From NCBI GenBank assembly GCA_003216255.1, contig QCJD01000004.1, forward strand, positions 1-64,000: a DNA stretch of 64,000 bases. The letters are read 5' to 3'. This DNA comes from Pelagibacteraceae bacterium AG-404-N13 (GTDB taxonomy: Bacteria > Pseudomonadota > Alphaproteobacteria > Pelagibacterales > Pelagibacteraceae). Position numbers and translations under genes: made by a program. Positions 38,008 through 48,333 of this stretch are shown here, piece after piece. Numbering within the stretch: the first letter of the stretch is position 1; each line of letters starts with the position of its first letter. Under the pieces are notes generated by a model that was not told the DNA's origin, did not search any database, and was given only the letters and a program-made list of their open reading frames with translations.

Positions 38008-38784
38008 ATGTTTATCAATAATTTTGATCCTGTTGCATTTCAAGTATTTTCTTTCGAGATCAGATGGTACTCTTTGGCATATATAGTAGGCTTAGTTGTT
38101 GGATGGATATACTGCAATAAATTTTTAATAAAAGACCAAGAGAAAAAAAATCAATTTGATGATTATATCACATATATTATTATTGGAATAATACTAGGTG
38201 GACGATTAGGCTACGTAATTATTTATAATCCATCATACTATTTAAAAAATATAATCGAAATTCCAATGATATGGAACGGCGGCATGTCTTTTCACGGAGC
38301 TGTAATTGGAGTAATTATATCGACAATATTTTTCTGTAAAAAAAATAATCAAAATATCTTTTATTATTTAGATTTAGTTGCATTAAGTTCGCCGATTGGA
38401 ATATTTTTAGGAAGAATATCAAATTTTATTAATTCTGAATTGTATGGAAGAGAGAGTGATATTTTTTGGTCAGTAAAATTTATACAAGTTGATAATTTAA
38501 ATCGACATCCATCCCAAATTTATGAAGCTATTTTTGAGGGAATTATTTTATTTATAATTTTAAACTTTTTTTACAAAAAATATTCTGAAAAAAATGGTTT
38601 GATTTCATCTTTATTTGTTATTTTTTATTCAGTATTTAGGTTTATTATAGAATTTACTAGAGAGCCTGATACTCACATTGGTCTTATATTATTTGGTTTG
38701 AGTATGGGGCAAATTATAAGTGGTATATTTTTCATTGCAGGTACAATTTTATTTTACAAAAGCTATGTTTCTGAAAAAAGGTAG
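38008..38784 (+). CDS. lgt: Prolipoprotein diacylglyceryl transferase Lgt
   Basis: Inner membrane enzyme that lipidates the cysteine of prelipoproteins. The 258-residue protein has about seven hydrophobic segments and the signature GRISNFINSELYGR near residue 131. FEIRWYSLAYIVGLVVGW near 15, GGRLGYVIIYNP near 61, WNGGMSFHGAVIG near 88 and RHPSQIYEA near 166 are also standard. It overlaps the methyltransferase gene by 20 bases. Confidence 0.96.
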   Translation: MFINNFDPVAFQVFSFEIRWYSLAYIVGLVVGWIYCNKFLIKDQEKKNQFDDYITYIIIGIILGGRLGYVIIYNPSYYLKNIIEIPMIWNGGMSFHGAVIGVIISTIFFCKKNNQNIFYYLDLVALSSPIGIFLGRISNFINSELYGRESDIFWSVKFIQVDNLNRHPSQIYEAIFEGIILFIILNFFYKKYSEKNGLISSLFVIFYSVFRFIIEFTREPDTHIGLILFGLSMGQIISGIFFIAGTILFYKSYVSEKR

Positions 38785-39808
38785 TAAAATTTCTTTAGAC
38801 AAATTCATCTACAAAGCTCTGTATGATAAAAATAAAGGATATTACATGAAAGGTAATCCCATAGGATCTAAGGGTGACTTTATAACTTCTCCAAATATAT
38901 CAATAATGTTCTCCGAAATGATTGCTATTTGGATAATTTCATTTTGGGAGAATTTAGGATGCCCAAAAAAATTTAACATTGTTGAACTTGGGGCGGGTAA
39001 CGGCGAAATGATGTATCAAATTATGAATGCAGTAAAAAAGTTCACGAATTTTGATAAAAGCTCTAATTTTATTATTTTTGAAAAAAGTCAATACTTAAAA
39101 AAATTACAAAAGAATAAAATAAAATTTCAAAATATAAAATGGGTAAATAAATTAGAAAAAATTTCTAAATTCCCAACAATATTTTTAGCTAATGAGTTTT
39201 TTGATGCTCTTCCAATCAAGCAATTTATATGTAAACAAAATATTTGGTACGAAAAATATATTATAAGTAAAGGTAAATCATTTAAATTTGTTGATCAAAA
39301 AATAAAAAAAAGCACAATTGAAAAATTACTAAAACAAAAAATATTAAAAAATCAAAAATTTGTTGAGTTTTCTCCGTTGGGAAATGAAATATTGGGATCA
39401 ATATCAAAAACTATTAAAAAAAATAATGGAGGTATCTTAATAATTGATTATGGATACAAAAGTAAAAAAATGTTTAACACGTTGCAGAGTATAAAAAGTC
39501 ATAAAAAAAATAATCCATTAGAAAATATTTATAAAGCAGATATTACTCATTTAATAAATTTTAGTTTTTTAGAAAAAAAGATTGAAAATTTAAAGATCAA
39601 CTCGGTATATTTAACTACACAAAGAGAATTTTTAATTAAAATGGGAATATTAGAAAGAGCAGAAATAATTAGTAAAGATATGCCTTTCTTAAAAAAATCA
39701 GATATCTATTTTAGGATTAGAAGATTGATAGATAAAAAACAAATGGGAACATTATTTAAAGTTCTATTTGCTACAAAGAAAAAAAATAATTTTAATTTAG
39801 GATTTTAA
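38765..39808 (+). CDS. SAM-dependent methyltransferase of the MidA/NDUFAF7 family
   Basis: From ATG 38765 the protein has 347 residues. KGYYMKGNPIGSKGDFITSPNIS (residues about 22-45, split here by family blocks), FNIVELGAGNGEMMYQI near 70, FLANEFFDALPIKQF near 135 and LIIDYGYK near 225 match the family of the mitochondrial complex I arginine methyltransferase NDUFAF7. In bacteria it may methylate NDH-1 subunits, but this is inference. The order lgt, this gene, pgeF is common in alphaproteobacteria. The frame is open 15 codons upstream within lgt; the ATG is preferred. Confidence 0.88.
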   Translation: MFLKKGSKISLDKFIYKALYDKNKGYYMKGNPIGSKGDFITSPNISIMFSEMIAIWIISFWENLGCPKKFNIVELGAGNGEMMYQIMNAVKKFTNFDKSSNFIIFEKSQYLKKLQKNKIKFQNIKWVNKLEKISKFPTIFLANEFFDALPIKQFICKQNIWYEKYIISKGKSFKFVDQKIKKSTIEKLLKQKILKNQKFVEFSPLGNEILGSISKTIKKNNGGILIIDYGYKSKKMFNTLQSIKSHKKNNPLENIYKADITHLINFSFLEKKIENLKINSVYLTTQREFLIKMGILERAEIISKDMPFLKKSDIYFRIRRLIDKKQMGTLFKVLFATKKKNNFNLGF

Positions 39809-39809
39809 A

Positions 39810-40562
39810 GTGATTAAATCTACACTGATTGGAAAATATAAAAATATATCCCACGGTTTTTTTAATAAGTTAGGTGGTTATTCAACTGGTATTTACAAAA
39901 GTTTAAATTGTGGTCCAGGATCAAAAGATAATAAAAGAAATGTAAATAAAAACTTAAGAAAAATTTGCATAAAAATTAAATGTTCAAAAAAAAATTTAAT
40001 ATTACTTAATCAAATTCATAGCAATAAAGTTATCTCAATTAATAAAGTTCCAAAAAGAAAACTTTTAGGAGATGCTTTAATTACTTCAAAAAAAAAATTT
40101 GCTTTAGGAATATTAACTGCAGATTGTGCGCCTGTCTTTATTTATGATTCCAAAAAAAAAATAATTTCAGCAATCCATGCTGGTTGGAAAGGAGCTTACA
40201 AAAGAATTTTATATAAAGCTATTTATGAATTTAAAAAAAAAGGAAGTAATGTAAAAGACTTAAATGTTGTTATTGGACCATGCATATCAAAGGGAAATTA
40301 TGAAGTAAAAAAAGATTTTTTAAATAAATTTTTAAATCAAAATAAAAAAAATAAACATTTCTTTAGTTTTCGTAGGAAAAAAATTTTTTTTAGTTTAAAC
40401 GAATATATTCTGAACCAACTTAAAAATATTGGAGTTAAAAATATAGAAATTATTAATAAAGACACGTATTTGAATAAAAACAATTTTTTTAGTTCGAGAC
40501 GGTCTATAAAAAATAATTTTGATGATTATGGTAGAAATATATCAGTAATTATGATTAAATAA
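39810..40562 (+). CDS. pgeF: Peptidoglycan editing factor PgeF (laccase-domain, YfiH family)
   Basis: The 250-residue protein has the YfiH copper/zinc-site motifs: HGFFNKLGGYSTGIYKSLN near residue 14, LNQIHSNKV near 66, GILTADCAPVFIYD near 93, AIHAGWKGAYK near 116 and IGPCISKGNYEV near 150. The family hydrolyses faulty UDP-MurNAc-L-Ser products or acts on purine nucleosides. It begins with GTG one base after the preceding stop. It is unusually rich in lysine and asparagine, a general trait of this genome. Confidence 0.9.
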   Translation: MIKSTLIGKYKNISHGFFNKLGGYSTGIYKSLNCGPGSKDNKRNVNKNLRKICIKIKCSKKNLILLNQIHSNKVISINKVPKRKLLGDALITSKKKFALGILTADCAPVFIYDSKKKIISAIHAGWKGAYKRILYKAIYEFKKKGSNVKDLNVVIGPCISKGNYEVKKDFLNKFLNQNKKNKHFFSFRRKKIFFSLNEYILNQLKNIGVKNIEIINKDTYLNKNNFFSSRRSIKNNFDDYGRNISVIMIK

Positions 40563-40577
40563 ATTATTCAAAATAAA

Positions 40578-41510
40578 ATGAAAATTCTCACAGGAAATAG
40601 TAATAAGAATCTTAGCAGTAAAATATCAAAATATCTTAAAAACAAATTGGTAAACTCTAGTATTAGAAAATTTTCAGATGGTGAAATTTATATAGAAATA
40701 AATGAAAACATAAGAGGCAATAGTATATTTATTATTCAGGGAATTTCTTCGCCTGCTAATGATAATTTAATGGAACTGTTGCTTTGCATAGATGCTCTTA
40801 AAAGATCGTCTGCAAAAAATATTACAGCAGTTATTCCTTATTTTGGATATGCCAGACAAGATCGTAAGGTTGTTCCAAGAACTTCTATATCTGCAAAACT
40901 TGTTTCAAATCTAATTACAAAAGCAGGAGCAGATAGAATTGTAACTGTTGATCTTCATGCAGGACAAATACAAGGATTTTTTGATATTCCAGTTGATAAT
41001 CTTTTTTCTACTCCAATATTCGCTAGACACATTAAGAGAAAAATAAAAAGTAAAAATTTAATTTGCGTAGCTCCTGATGTTGGAGGAGTTGAAAGAACCA
41101 GGGCTTTAGGAAGAAAATTAGATGTTGGTTTAGCAATAATTGACAAGAGAAGACCTGCGCCAGGAAAATCACAAGTAATGAATGTAATAGGAAATGTTAA
41201 AGGCAAAACCTGTATAATTACCGACGACATAATTGACTCTGGTGGAACAATTGTAAATGCAGCAGATGCGTTAATTAAAAGAGGAGCCAAAGAAGTTTAT
41301 GTTTATGTAACTCATGGAGTTTTGAGCGGGGAAGCTGTTGAAAAAATTAAAAAGTCTAAAATTAAAAATTTAGTTGTAACAGACACCATTGACAACTCAG
41401 ATAAAGTAAAAAAATCAAGAAATATAGAGGTATTATCGATATCAAATTTATTGGCAGAAGCCATGAGAAGGATTTCTAATTCCACTTCTGTATCTGATCT
41501 ATTTAAATAA
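40578..41510 (+). CDS. prs: Ribose-phosphate pyrophosphokinase Prs
   Basis: Makes PRPP from ribose-5-phosphate and ATP for nucleotide, histidine and tryptophan synthesis. The 310 residues contain FSDGEIYIEINENIRG near 36, YFGYARQDRKVVPRTSISAK near 93, VDLHAGQIQGFFDIPVDNL near 125 and the PRPP-binding loop CIITDDIIDSGGTI near 212. Length and all motifs are normal. It starts 16 bases after pgeF and precedes rplY, the usual prs-rplY-pth order. Confidence 0.97.
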   Translation: MKILTGNSNKNLSSKISKYLKNKLVNSSIRKFSDGEIYIEINENIRGNSIFIIQGISSPANDNLMELLLCIDALKRSSAKNITAVIPYFGYARQDRKVVPRTSISAKLVSNLITKAGADRIVTVDLHAGQIQGFFDIPVDNLFSTPIFARHIKRKIKSKNLICVAPDVGGVERTRALGRKLDVGLAIIDKRRPAPGKSQVMNVIGNVKGKTCIITDDIIDSGGTIVNAADALIKRGAKEVYVYVTHGVLSGEAVEKIKKSKIKNLVVTDTIDNSDKVKKSRNIEVLSISNLLAEAMRRISNSTSVSDLFK

Positions 41511-41552
41511 TTCTTGTAAAATTTAGATTCATCAGTTAAAACCCTGCTCTTT

Positions 41553-42275
41553 ATGAGTTCAATTCAAGCAATAACTAGAAATACTAAAACCAGAGGAGAG
41601 CTAAACGCTTTGAGAAAAAGTGGAAACGTTCCAGGAATAATTTATGGTGGAAAAAATGAAAATGAGAAAATTTCTCTTTCGAAAAAAGAAGTTAAAAATT
41701 TAATTAATAAAGAAAATTTCTTATCTAATGTAATTTCTATAAAGCTTAATGAAAAAGAGCAAAAAGTTTTACCAAGAGAAATAATGTTTGACATAATTTC
41801 TGACGAACCAACACATATAGATTTTATGAGAATTGTATCAGGTGCAAAAATTATTTTGGAAATACCTGTAAGATTTATAAATAATGAACTGTCTCCAGGA
41901 TTAAAAAGAGGAGGTGTTTTAAATATAGTAAGACGTAAAGTTGAATTGAAATGTCCAACAGAAAATATACCAACGGAGTTAGTTGTTGATCTAGAAGGCC
42001 TTGATATAGGTACAAGTATAAAAATTTCATCTATTAAATTACCAGAAAATGTTACACCAACTATTCAAGGTAGGGACTTTGTAATAGCCACTGTAGCAGC
42101 TCCTACTATTGTTAAAGAACCGGAAAAACCTGCTGAAGCAGAAGCTGAAGGATCAGAAGCTAGTACGACCGAAGGAGCAGAAGCAAGTTCAACAGAGGGT
42201 GAAAGCAAAACTGCAGAATCAGACGATAAAAAAACTGAAGGTGATAAACCTGCTGCAGATAAAAATAAGAAATAA
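41553..42275 (+). CDS. rplY: 50S ribosomal protein L25/general stress protein Ctc
   Basis: Binds 5S rRNA. The 240-residue protein has the L25 domain (RGELNALRKSGNVPGIIYGGK near 15, THIDFMRI near 90), the TL5-type C-terminal beta domain (IPVRFINNELSPGLKRGG, LDIGTSIKISSIKLPENV) and an acidic low-complexity tail of about 50 residues rich in Glu, Ala, Ser and Thr (residues 187-240). Such tails are common in alphaproteobacterial L25. It is followed by pth after 29 bases. Confidence 0.94.
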   Translation: MSSIQAITRNTKTRGELNALRKSGNVPGIIYGGKNENEKISLSKKEVKNLINKENFLSNVISIKLNEKEQKVLPREIMFDIISDEPTHIDFMRIVSGAKIILEIPVRFINNELSPGLKRGGVLNIVRRKVELKCPTENIPTELVVDLEGLDIGTSIKISSIKLPENVTPTIQGRDFVIATVAAPTIVKEPEKPAEAEAEGSEASTTEGAEASSTEGESKTAESDDKKTEGDKPAADKNKK

Positions 42276-42304
42276 CTTTGAGTATTTTCCTAAAATAAAA
42301 TTAT

Positions 42305-42865
42305 ATGTTGCTATTTGTAGGCTTAGGAAATCCCACTCCAAACAGTGAGAATAATAGACATAATATAGGTTTCAAAGTTATTGATGCCATAAACCAAAAA
42401 TTCGGTCTTTCAAAACAAAAACCAAAATTCAAGGGTCTTCTAACAACAGGAAATATTAAAGAAGAAAAAATATATGCAATTAAACCACTTACTTTTATGA
42501 ATAATTCTGGGATTTGTATAAGAGAATTATTAGAATATTTTAAAATCGATTCAGAAAACGTAATTGTTTTCCATGATGATTTAGATGTTGAATTTGGAAA
42601 AATAAAAGCAAAATTTGGAGGATCAGATGCTGGCCATAATGGTATAGCGTCAATAGATAAATTTATTGGAAAAGATTATTCAAGAGTTAGGATAGGAATT
42701 GGAAAACCTAATGAAAAAATATCTGCAGCTGACTATGTTCTAAATGACTTTAGTGAAGAAGAAAAAGAAAACTTAGAAAAAATAACAAATAATATTATTG
42801 AATCATTAGCAATACTAATTGATAAAAAATTAGATTTATTTTCTAGCACTGTTAATAATAACTAA
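42305..42865 (+). CDS. pth: Peptidyl-tRNA hydrolase Pth
   Basis: Releases tRNA from prematurely dropped peptidyl-tRNA. The 186 residues show FVGLGNPTPNSENNRHNIGF (residues 4-23, with the catalytic histidine), KPLTFMNNSGI near 63, VFHDDLDVEFGK near 89 and GGSDAGHNGIASI near 107. Its TAA overlaps the ychF ATG in a TAATG junction, the standard pth-ychF pairing. Confidence 0.97.
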   Translation: MLLFVGLGNPTPNSENNRHNIGFKVIDAINQKFGLSKQKPKFKGLLTTGNIKEEKIYAIKPLTFMNNSGICIRELLEYFKIDSENVIVFHDDLDVEFGKIKAKFGGSDAGHNGIASIDKFIGKDYSRVRIGIGKPNEKISAADYVLNDFSEEEKENLEKITNNIIESLAILIDKKLDLFSSTVNNN

Positions 42866-43941
42866 TGGGTTTTAAATGCGGTATAGTTGGATTGCCAAAT
42901 GTTGGTAAATCTACGTTATTTAATGCCTTAACAAATTCAAGTAAAGCTCAAGCAGAAAATTTTCCATTTTGTACTATAGATCCTAATATAGGTATAGTAC
43001 CCGTCCCAGATGAAAGACTAGAAAAGTTAGTTTCAATTTCTAAATCAGCAAAAAAAATTCATACTACTATTTCTTTTGTTGATATTGCTGGTTTGGTTAA
43101 AGGAGCTTCAAAGGGAGAAGGTTTAGGAAATAAATTTTTATCACATATAAGGGAAGTTGACGCAATAGTTCATATGATTAGATGCTTTGACTCTGAAGAT
43201 ATTCAAAATGTAAACCTCGATGTAGATCCTATTAGGGATTTAGAAATAATTGAAACTGAAATGAAATTAGCAGATTTAGAGTCGATTGAAAAAAGACTCG
43301 ATAAAAAAAATAAGAAAAATTTAGATGAAAATATATTTAAAATTTTAGAAAAAGCTAAGCAATTAATCAATAATGATAACGATTTAGATATTTTAAAAAA
43401 TGAGTATGATGAAAGAGATTTGAAGCAGTGCACTTTACTATCTACAAAACCTAAGCTTTATATATGTAATGTTGATGAACAGAGTATTGAAAAAGGAAAT
43501 GGATATACTGAAAAATTTATAGCTAAATATGGAGAAAAAAGCACAATAATTATTTCAGCAGAAATTGAAAATCAAATTAATCAACTTGGTGATAAGATTG
43601 AAAAAGAAAATTATATGCAAATGATTAATATGAAAGAAACTGGATTAAATAATTTAATAAAAAAAGGTTACGATTTATTATCACTTGAAACTTTTTTTAC
43701 TTCAGGACCCGAAGAGTCTCGAGCATGGACTATAACTAAAAACTGTACAGCTCCTAAAGCAGCTGGTGAAATCCATACTGACTTTGAGAAAGGATTTATT
43801 AGAGCTGAAACAGTATCATATAAAGATTTTGTTGAAAATGAAGGTTGGCTTAAAGCTAGAGAGTCTGGAAAGATGAGATTAGAGGGTAAAGATTATATTG
43901 TTAATGACGGAGATGTCTTAAACTTTAGATTCAATACGTGA
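42865..43941 (+). CDS. ychF: Redox-sensitive ribosome-associated ATPase/GTPase YchF
   Basis: OBG-family P-loop protein that binds ribosomes and hydrolyses ATP. The 358 residues hold [18 protein letters not shown] at the N-terminus, [19 protein letters not shown] near 71, the helical insertion, NVDEQ in place of an NKxD motif, and a C-terminal TGS domain ([25 protein letters not shown]). Slightly normal to short length. The last 24 bases overlap petC on the other strand. Confidence 0.96.
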   Translation: MGFKCGIVGLPNVGKSTLFNALTNSSKAQAENFPFCTIDPNIGIVPVPDERLEKLVSISKSAKKIHTTISFVDIAGLVKGASKGEGLGNKFLSHIREVDAIVHMIRCFDSEDIQNVNLDVDPIRDLEIIETEMKLADLESIEKRLDKKNKKNLDENIFKILEKAKQLINNDNDLDILKNEYDERDLKQCTLLSTKPKLYICNVDEQSIEKGNGYTEKFIAKYGEKSTIIISAEIENQINQLGDKIEKENYMQMINMKETGLNNLIKKGYDLLSLETFFTSGPEESRAWTITKNCTAPKAAGEIHTDFEKGFIRAETVSYKDFVENEGWLKARESGKMRLEGKDYIVNDGDVLNFRFNT

Positions 43942-44697
43942 CCAAATCTTTTTCATACTAAAGTAAACTAGTATAGTAATAATTATTAAATATATAATAA
44001 CTCTAAATCCAAACTTATGCCTTTGCTCTAAATGTGGTTCTGCTGCCCACATTAAAAATGTTACAACATCTTTTGACATTTGTTCAGTAGTAGCTTTTGT
44101 TCCATCTGAATACTCAACTATATCATCTGATAGTGGTGCTGACATTTTAATTTTATTTCCGTACATAAATTTATTGTAATAAACTCCATCATCCAGCTCC
44201 ATATCTGCTGGTGGATCTTCATATCCAAGAAGTAGAGAATAAATATAATCTGCTCCACCCTTTCTAGCCTTAACTAATACAGACATATCCGGAGGATATG
44301 CGCCACCATTTGCAGACTTCGCCTCTTCATCATTTGCATATGTTGATACAAACTTATCAGAAAGTCTTGCTGGTCTTGTAAACATTTCACCAGTGCTATT
44401 TGGACCATCAATTACCTCAAAATTAGATGCTATTGCTTTAGCTTCTTCTTCAGTAAATTCAGGACCCCCTTTTTCTGTAAGGTTTCTATAACTCAAATAC
44501 TTTACTGAGTGACATGATGCGCATACTTCGTTATAAACTTGATAACCTCTTTGAAGCGATGCTCTATCAAATTTTCCAAAGAAACTTTTAAAGCTCCAAT
44601 CAACTTTTAAAAGTTCTGCTGAATTTTCTGCAGAATTTGCATAATTTGTATTAAGCAACATTGATGTACAAAATAAAATTTTTAGAAATTTTTTCAC
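43918..44697 (-). CDS. petC: Cytochrome c1, subunit of the bc1 complex
   Basis: Haem c protein of complex III. The 259 residues comprise a signal peptide (residues 1-22), the haem motif CASCH near 59 followed by [22 protein letters not shown] near 138, the axial methionine region (KMSAPLSDD near 185) and a C-terminal membrane anchor ([20 protein letters not shown]). It starts four bases inside the end of petB and is the last gene of petABC. It converges on ychF with a 24-base overlap. Confidence 0.96.
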   Translation of the reverse strand: MKKFLKILFCTSMLLNTNYANSAENSAELLKVDWSFKSFFGKFDRASLQRGYQVYNEVCASCHSVKYLSYRNLTEKGGPEFTEEEAKAIASNFEVIDGPNSTGEMFTRPARLSDKFVSTYANDEEAKSANGGAYPPDMSVLVKARKGGADYIYSLLLGYEDPPADMELDDGVYYNKFMYGNKIKMSAPLSDDIVEYSDGTKATTEQMSKDVVTFLMWAAEPHLEQRHKFGFRVIIYLIIITILVYFSMKKIWSRIESKV

Positions 44698-45962
44698 AAA
44701 TTTTCTCTATTATCCTGTTTATTTTTAGTTGTAGCTTGGTTTGGGAATCCTCCAAGAACAGGTTCAGTAATACTTAATGGAATATCTAATGTTTTTTCTT
44801 TTCTTCCCAGGACTGGAAGAATAACTAAAAAATGAAGAAAATAATATGCAGTTGCAACACGGGCTATTATTAAATAAGCACCTTCTGCAGGCATAGCTCC
44901 CATGTATCCCAATATCAAAACATCAGCTACAAGAAACCAATAAAATTGTTTATAGATTGGTCTGAATATTGCAGATCTAACTTTTGACGTATCTAACCAA
45001 GGTAAAACTACTAATACAAAAATAGATGCAAACATTGCAATAACTCCTAGTAGTTTATCAGGTACTGATCTTAAGATTGCATAGAAAGGTAATAAGTACC
45101 ATTCTGGAACAATATGAGCAGGTGTAACTAATGGATCTGCTTCTATATAATTATCTGCATGTCCTAAAATGTTTGGTGAATAAAATACAAAAAATGCAAA
45201 AACTATTAGAAATAGCAGTAAAGCAAACAAATCTTTAATTACGATATAAGGGTGAAAAGGAACAGTATCATTAGATGGTTTTTTAATATCTATTCCAATT
45301 GGGTTGTTATTGCCAGGCACATGTAATGCCCAAATATGAAGTATTACTAATCCCAAAATTAAAAAAGGCAAAAGATAATGAAGACTAAAAAATCTTGTAA
45401 GAGTTGGATTGTCTACTGAATAACCTCCCCATAACCAATTTGTAATACTTTCGCCTATAAAAGGAATAGCGCTAAACAAATTTGTAATTACTGTAGCTCC
45501 CCAAAAACTCATTTGTCCCCATGGAAGAACATATCCCATAAAAGCTGTTGCCATCATCAAAAAATAAATAATCATTCCAATAATCCATATTACTTCTCTC
45601 GGAGCTTTATAAGACCCATAATATAATGATCTAAAAATATGAATGTAAACAGCAAGAAAAAACATAGAAGCACCATTTGCGTGAACGTATCTAATCAGCC
45701 ATCCGTAGTTTACATCACGCATTATGTGCTCAACACTTCCAAATGCTAGATCAGCATGAGCTATGTAATGCATTCCTAAAATAATTCCTGTAATTATTTG
45801 AGTAATCAAGCAAAAAGTTAAAATTCCACCAAAAGTCCACCAGTAATTTAAATTTTTTGGAGTTGGGTATTCTTGTAAATGATTTGAAAGAGTTAATAAC
45901 GGTAAGCGGTCATTAAACCATTTTCCTAATTTTGAACTGGGTTGATAATCGTGATCACTCAT
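44694..45962 (-). CDS. petB: Cytochrome b of the bc1 complex
   Basis: Transmembrane core of complex III with two b haems. The 422 residues have eight hydrophobic segments. [19 protein letters not shown] near 41, [18 protein letters not shown] near 94 and [21 protein letters not shown] near 195 carry the paired haem histidines, and the quinol site PEWY appears in [16 protein letters not shown] near 285. It follows petA by four bases and overlaps petC by four. Confidence 0.97.
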   Translation of the reverse strand: MSDHDYQPSSKLGKWFNDRLPLLTLSNHLQEYPTPKNLNYWWTFGGILTFCLITQIITGIILGMHYIAHADLAFGSVEHIMRDVNYGWLIRYVHANGASMFFLAVYIHIFRSLYYGSYKAPREVIWIIGMIIYFLMMATAFMGYVLPWGQMSFWGATVITNLFSAIPFIGESITNWLWGGYSVDNPTLTRFFSLHYLLPFLILGLVILHIWALHVPGNNNPIGIDIKKPSNDTVPFHPYIVIKDLFALLLFLIVFAFFVFYSPNILGHADNYIEADPLVTPAHIVPEWYLLPFYAILRSVPDKLLGVIAMFASIFVLVVLPWLDTSKVRSAIFRPIYKQFYWFLVADVLILGYMGAMPAEGAYLIIARVATAYYFLHFLVILPVLGRKEKTLDIPLSITEPVLGGFPNQATTKNKQDNRENL

Positions 45963-45966
45963 TATT

Positions 45967-46485
45967 TTATCCTATTTTAATAGTTTTACTATTAAGAAAT
46001 ACGTATTTTGGAACTTCCATATTTGTTGGTGCCGGACCTTTTCTAATTCTTCCTGAAGTATCATAATGAGAACCATGGCAAGGACAGAACCATGCATTAT
46101 AATCTCCCTTATCAGTTAGTGGCACACATCCAAGGTGAGTACAAACTCCAAGCATTACTAACCACTCGGGATTTTTTGCTCTATCCTCATCTCTTTCAGG
46201 ATGTTTTAAATCTTTTAAATCAACAGATCTCGCGCTATCAATTTCTTCTTGGGTTCTTCTTTTAATGAATACAGGCTTACCTCTCCACAAAACTGTTATC
46301 GATTGACCTGGTTCAACAGCACTTATATCTACTTCGGTGCTAGCCAATGCTTTAACTGAAGCATCTGGGTTCATTTGATCAATCAAAGGCCAAACTGCAG
46401 CCCCTACTCCAACAGCTCCTGCTGCAGTTGTTGCAGTTAAAATAAAATCTCTTCTAGGTGGCTTTTTTTTATCTGAATCTGACAT
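45967..46485 (-). CDS. petA: Rieske iron-sulfur subunit of the bc1 complex
   Basis: From ATG 46485 the protein has 172 residues. It starts with a twin-arginine type anchor ([25 protein letters not shown]), then the Rieske domain with CTHLGC near 122 and CPCHGSHYD near 143, giving the two Cys-His pairs of the 2Fe-2S cluster. A TTG five codons upstream (46500) keeps the frame but sits one base after the AAAGGAG site, too close to use, while the ATG lies 16 bases after it, rather far. The exact start is thus not fully settled. Confidence 0.95.
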   Translation of the reverse strand: MSDSDKKKPPRRDFILTATTAAGAVGVGAAVWPLIDQMNPDASVKALASTEVDISAVEPGQSITVLWRGKPVFIKRRTQEEIDSARSVDLKDLKHPERDEDRAKNPEWLVMLGVCTHLGCVPLTDKGDYNAWFCPCHGSHYDTSGRIRKGPAPTNMEVPKYVFLNSKTIKIG

Positions 46486-46554
46486 CTTTATTATTTTCAA
46501 TCTCCTTTAATATATGTTTTCATATAAGAAAAGATAAATTTTTCTATAGTAACA

Positions 46555-47037
46555 ATGACACACAAAGGACCAATTTCAGTACCTAAAATTGCTCTATATG
46601 AGCCTGATATTCCACAAAATACTGCTGCGATAATTAGAACCTGCTCCTGCTTAGGGGCTTTTCTAGAAATAATTGAACCTTGTGGTTTTTTATTCAATGA
46701 TAAGCGATTTAAAAGAGTAGTAATGGATTATTTGGATGAAAGTATGATTAGGATTTATAGTAGTGCTAAAGAATTTTTTGATGAAAAAAAATCTGAAAGA
46801 ATAATTTTAATGACAACCAAAGCAAAAAAAAAATATACTGATTTTAAATTTAAAAAGAATGATACTTTATTATTTGGAAGAGAAAGTGCTGGCGTACCTG
46901 AGTCTGTGCATAAAAAATTAAAATTTAAAATAAAAATACCAATGATTGAAAAAAAGAGATCGCTAAATTTAGCTACTTCAGTTGCAATAACTTTATCTGA
47001 AAATTTAAGACAAACAAATTATATATGGATGAAATAA
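46555..47037 (+). CDS. trmL: tRNA (cytidine(34)-2'-O)-methyltransferase TrmL
   Basis: SPOUT-fold RNA methyltransferase that modifies the wobble base of two leucine tRNAs. The 160 residues include IALYEPDIPQNTAAIIRTCSCLGA near 13, LLFGRESAGVPESVH near 104, IPMIEKKRSLNLATSVAI near 130, the knot region. It diverges from petA across about 70 bases and overlaps hemF by 13. Confidence 0.93.
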   Translation: MTHKGPISVPKIALYEPDIPQNTAAIIRTCSCLGAFLEIIEPCGFLFNDKRFKRVVMDYLDESMIRIYSSAKEFFDEKKSERIILMTTKAKKKYTDFKFKKNDTLLFGRESAGVPESVHKKLKFKIKIPMIEKKRSLNLATSVAITLSENLRQTNYIWMK

Positions 47038-47852
47038 TTAAAAAAAAATTGGCAAGAAATTGGTTTAAAACTTTACAAGAAGTTTTGTGTAAAGAGATAG
47101 AAGAATTAGAAGGTGGATCAAAATTATTTAAGTATAAAAACTGGGAAAGAGGTAAAAAATCAAATGAAGGTGGAGGTCAATCTAGAATTTACGAAAATGG
47201 AAAGATTTTTGATAAAGTTGGTGTAAATTTTTCTGAAGTTTATGGAAAGTTTTCTAATCAATTTAAGAATAAAATTCCAGGTACAAATAAAAATTCTAAA
47301 TTTTGGGCCTCAGGGATATCTGTAGTTATGCACATGAAGAACCCTCATGTTCCTGCAATGCATTTTAATACTAGATATGTTTATACATCTTATGGATGGT
47401 TTGGTGGTGGAATGGATGTAACGCCATGTTTTAAAGATAAAAAATTAGAAAAATGGTTTCATTCTGAAATAAAAAAATCTTGTGATAAACATAATAAAAA
47501 CTATTACAAAAAATATAAAAAATGGTGTGACGAATATTTTTATTTGCCACATCGAAATGAACCACGTGGCATTGGTGGAATTTTTTTTGATTATAAAAAA
47601 AATAATTGGGAAAAAGATTTTTCCTTTGTGAGAGAAGTAGGAATAAGTTTTAAAAATATTTTTAGAGAAATAATATTAAAAAAACATAAAAAAAAATGGA
47701 CTAAAAAGGATAAGGAAATTCAATATGAAAAAAGAGGAAGATATGTAGAATTTAATTTGTTATATGATAGAGGAACTAAATTTGGATTAAATACTGGTGG
47801 TAACGTTGATGCTATACTAATGTCTTTGCCTCCTATGGCAAAGTGGAAATAA
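47025..47852 (+). CDS. hemF: Oxygen-dependent coproporphyrinogen III oxidase HemF
   Basis: Converts coproporphyrinogen III to protoporphyrinogen IX with oxygen in haem synthesis. The 275-residue protein shows [22 protein letters not shown] near 45, the [17 protein letters not shown] strand near 100, [11 protein letters not shown] near 124, [12 protein letters not shown] near 180 and [17 protein letters not shown] near 236. Oxygen dependence fits an aerobic lifestyle, and the nearby bc1 genes need haem. It overlaps trmL by 13 bases and precedes greA by four. Confidence 0.96.
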   Translation: MDEIIKKKLARNWFKTLQEVLCKEIEELEGGSKLFKYKNWERGKKSNEGGGQSRIYENGKIFDKVGVNFSEVYGKFSNQFKNKIPGTNKNSKFWASGISVVMHMKNPHVPAMHFNTRYVYTSYGWFGGGMDVTPCFKDKKLEKWFHSEIKKSCDKHNKNYYKKYKKWCDEYFYLPHRNEPRGIGGIFFDYKKNNWEKDFSFVREVGISFKNIFREIILKKHKKKWTKKDKEIQYEKRGRYVEFNLLYDRGTKFGLNTGGNVDAILMSLPPMAKWK

Positions 47853-47856
47853 GATT

Positions 47857-48333
47857 ATGGATAAAGAACCAATTACAATTAAAGGATTAGAAAAAATAAA
47901 GGATGAATTAATTTTTCTAAAAGAAAAAAAAAGACCAGAAATAGTAGCTGCAATTTCAGAAGCTCGATCACATGGAGATTTAAAAGAAAATGCTGAGTAC
48001 CATGCTGCAAAAGAACAACAATCTCACAATGAGGGTAGAATTCAAGAAATAGAAAGTATTATTGCTAGAGCAAATGTTATTGATGTAACTAAAATAAATA
48101 ATGATGGAAAAGTTATTTTTGGTTCGACAGTTTTTTTACAAAATTTAGACACGAATGAAAAAATAGATTACAAAATTGTTGGAAAAGATGAAGCTGACTT
48201 AAAAGAAAAGCTGCTATATTTTAAATCTCCTATTGGGAAAGGGCTAATTGGAAAGAACAAAGGAGACTTAGTTGAGGTTTCTACTCCTGCAGGAGTTAAA
48301 AATTTTGAAATAATCAATGTTGAATATATTTAA
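47857..48333 (+). CDS. greA: Transcription elongation factor GreA
   Basis: Rescues backtracked RNA polymerase by stimulating transcript cleavage. The 158 residues have the N-terminal coiled coil ([28 protein letters not shown]), the tip acidic motif in [16 protein letters not shown] near 40, and the C-terminal FKBP-like domain ([29 protein letters not shown]). The stop shares TTAA with the converging cca gene. Confidence 0.97.
   Translation: MDKEPITIKGLEKIKDELIFLKEKKRPEIVAAISEARSHGDLKENAEYHAAKEQQSHNEGRIQEIESIIARANVIDVTKINNDGKVIFGSTVFLQNLDTNEKIDYKIVGKDEADLKEKLLYFKSPIGKGLIGKNKGDLVEVSTPAGVKNFEIINVEYI

Noticed and set aside
46497..46697. Minus-strand frame upstream of petA
   Set aside because: It overlaps trmL on the other strand, which has clear SPOUT motifs, and shows no family features.
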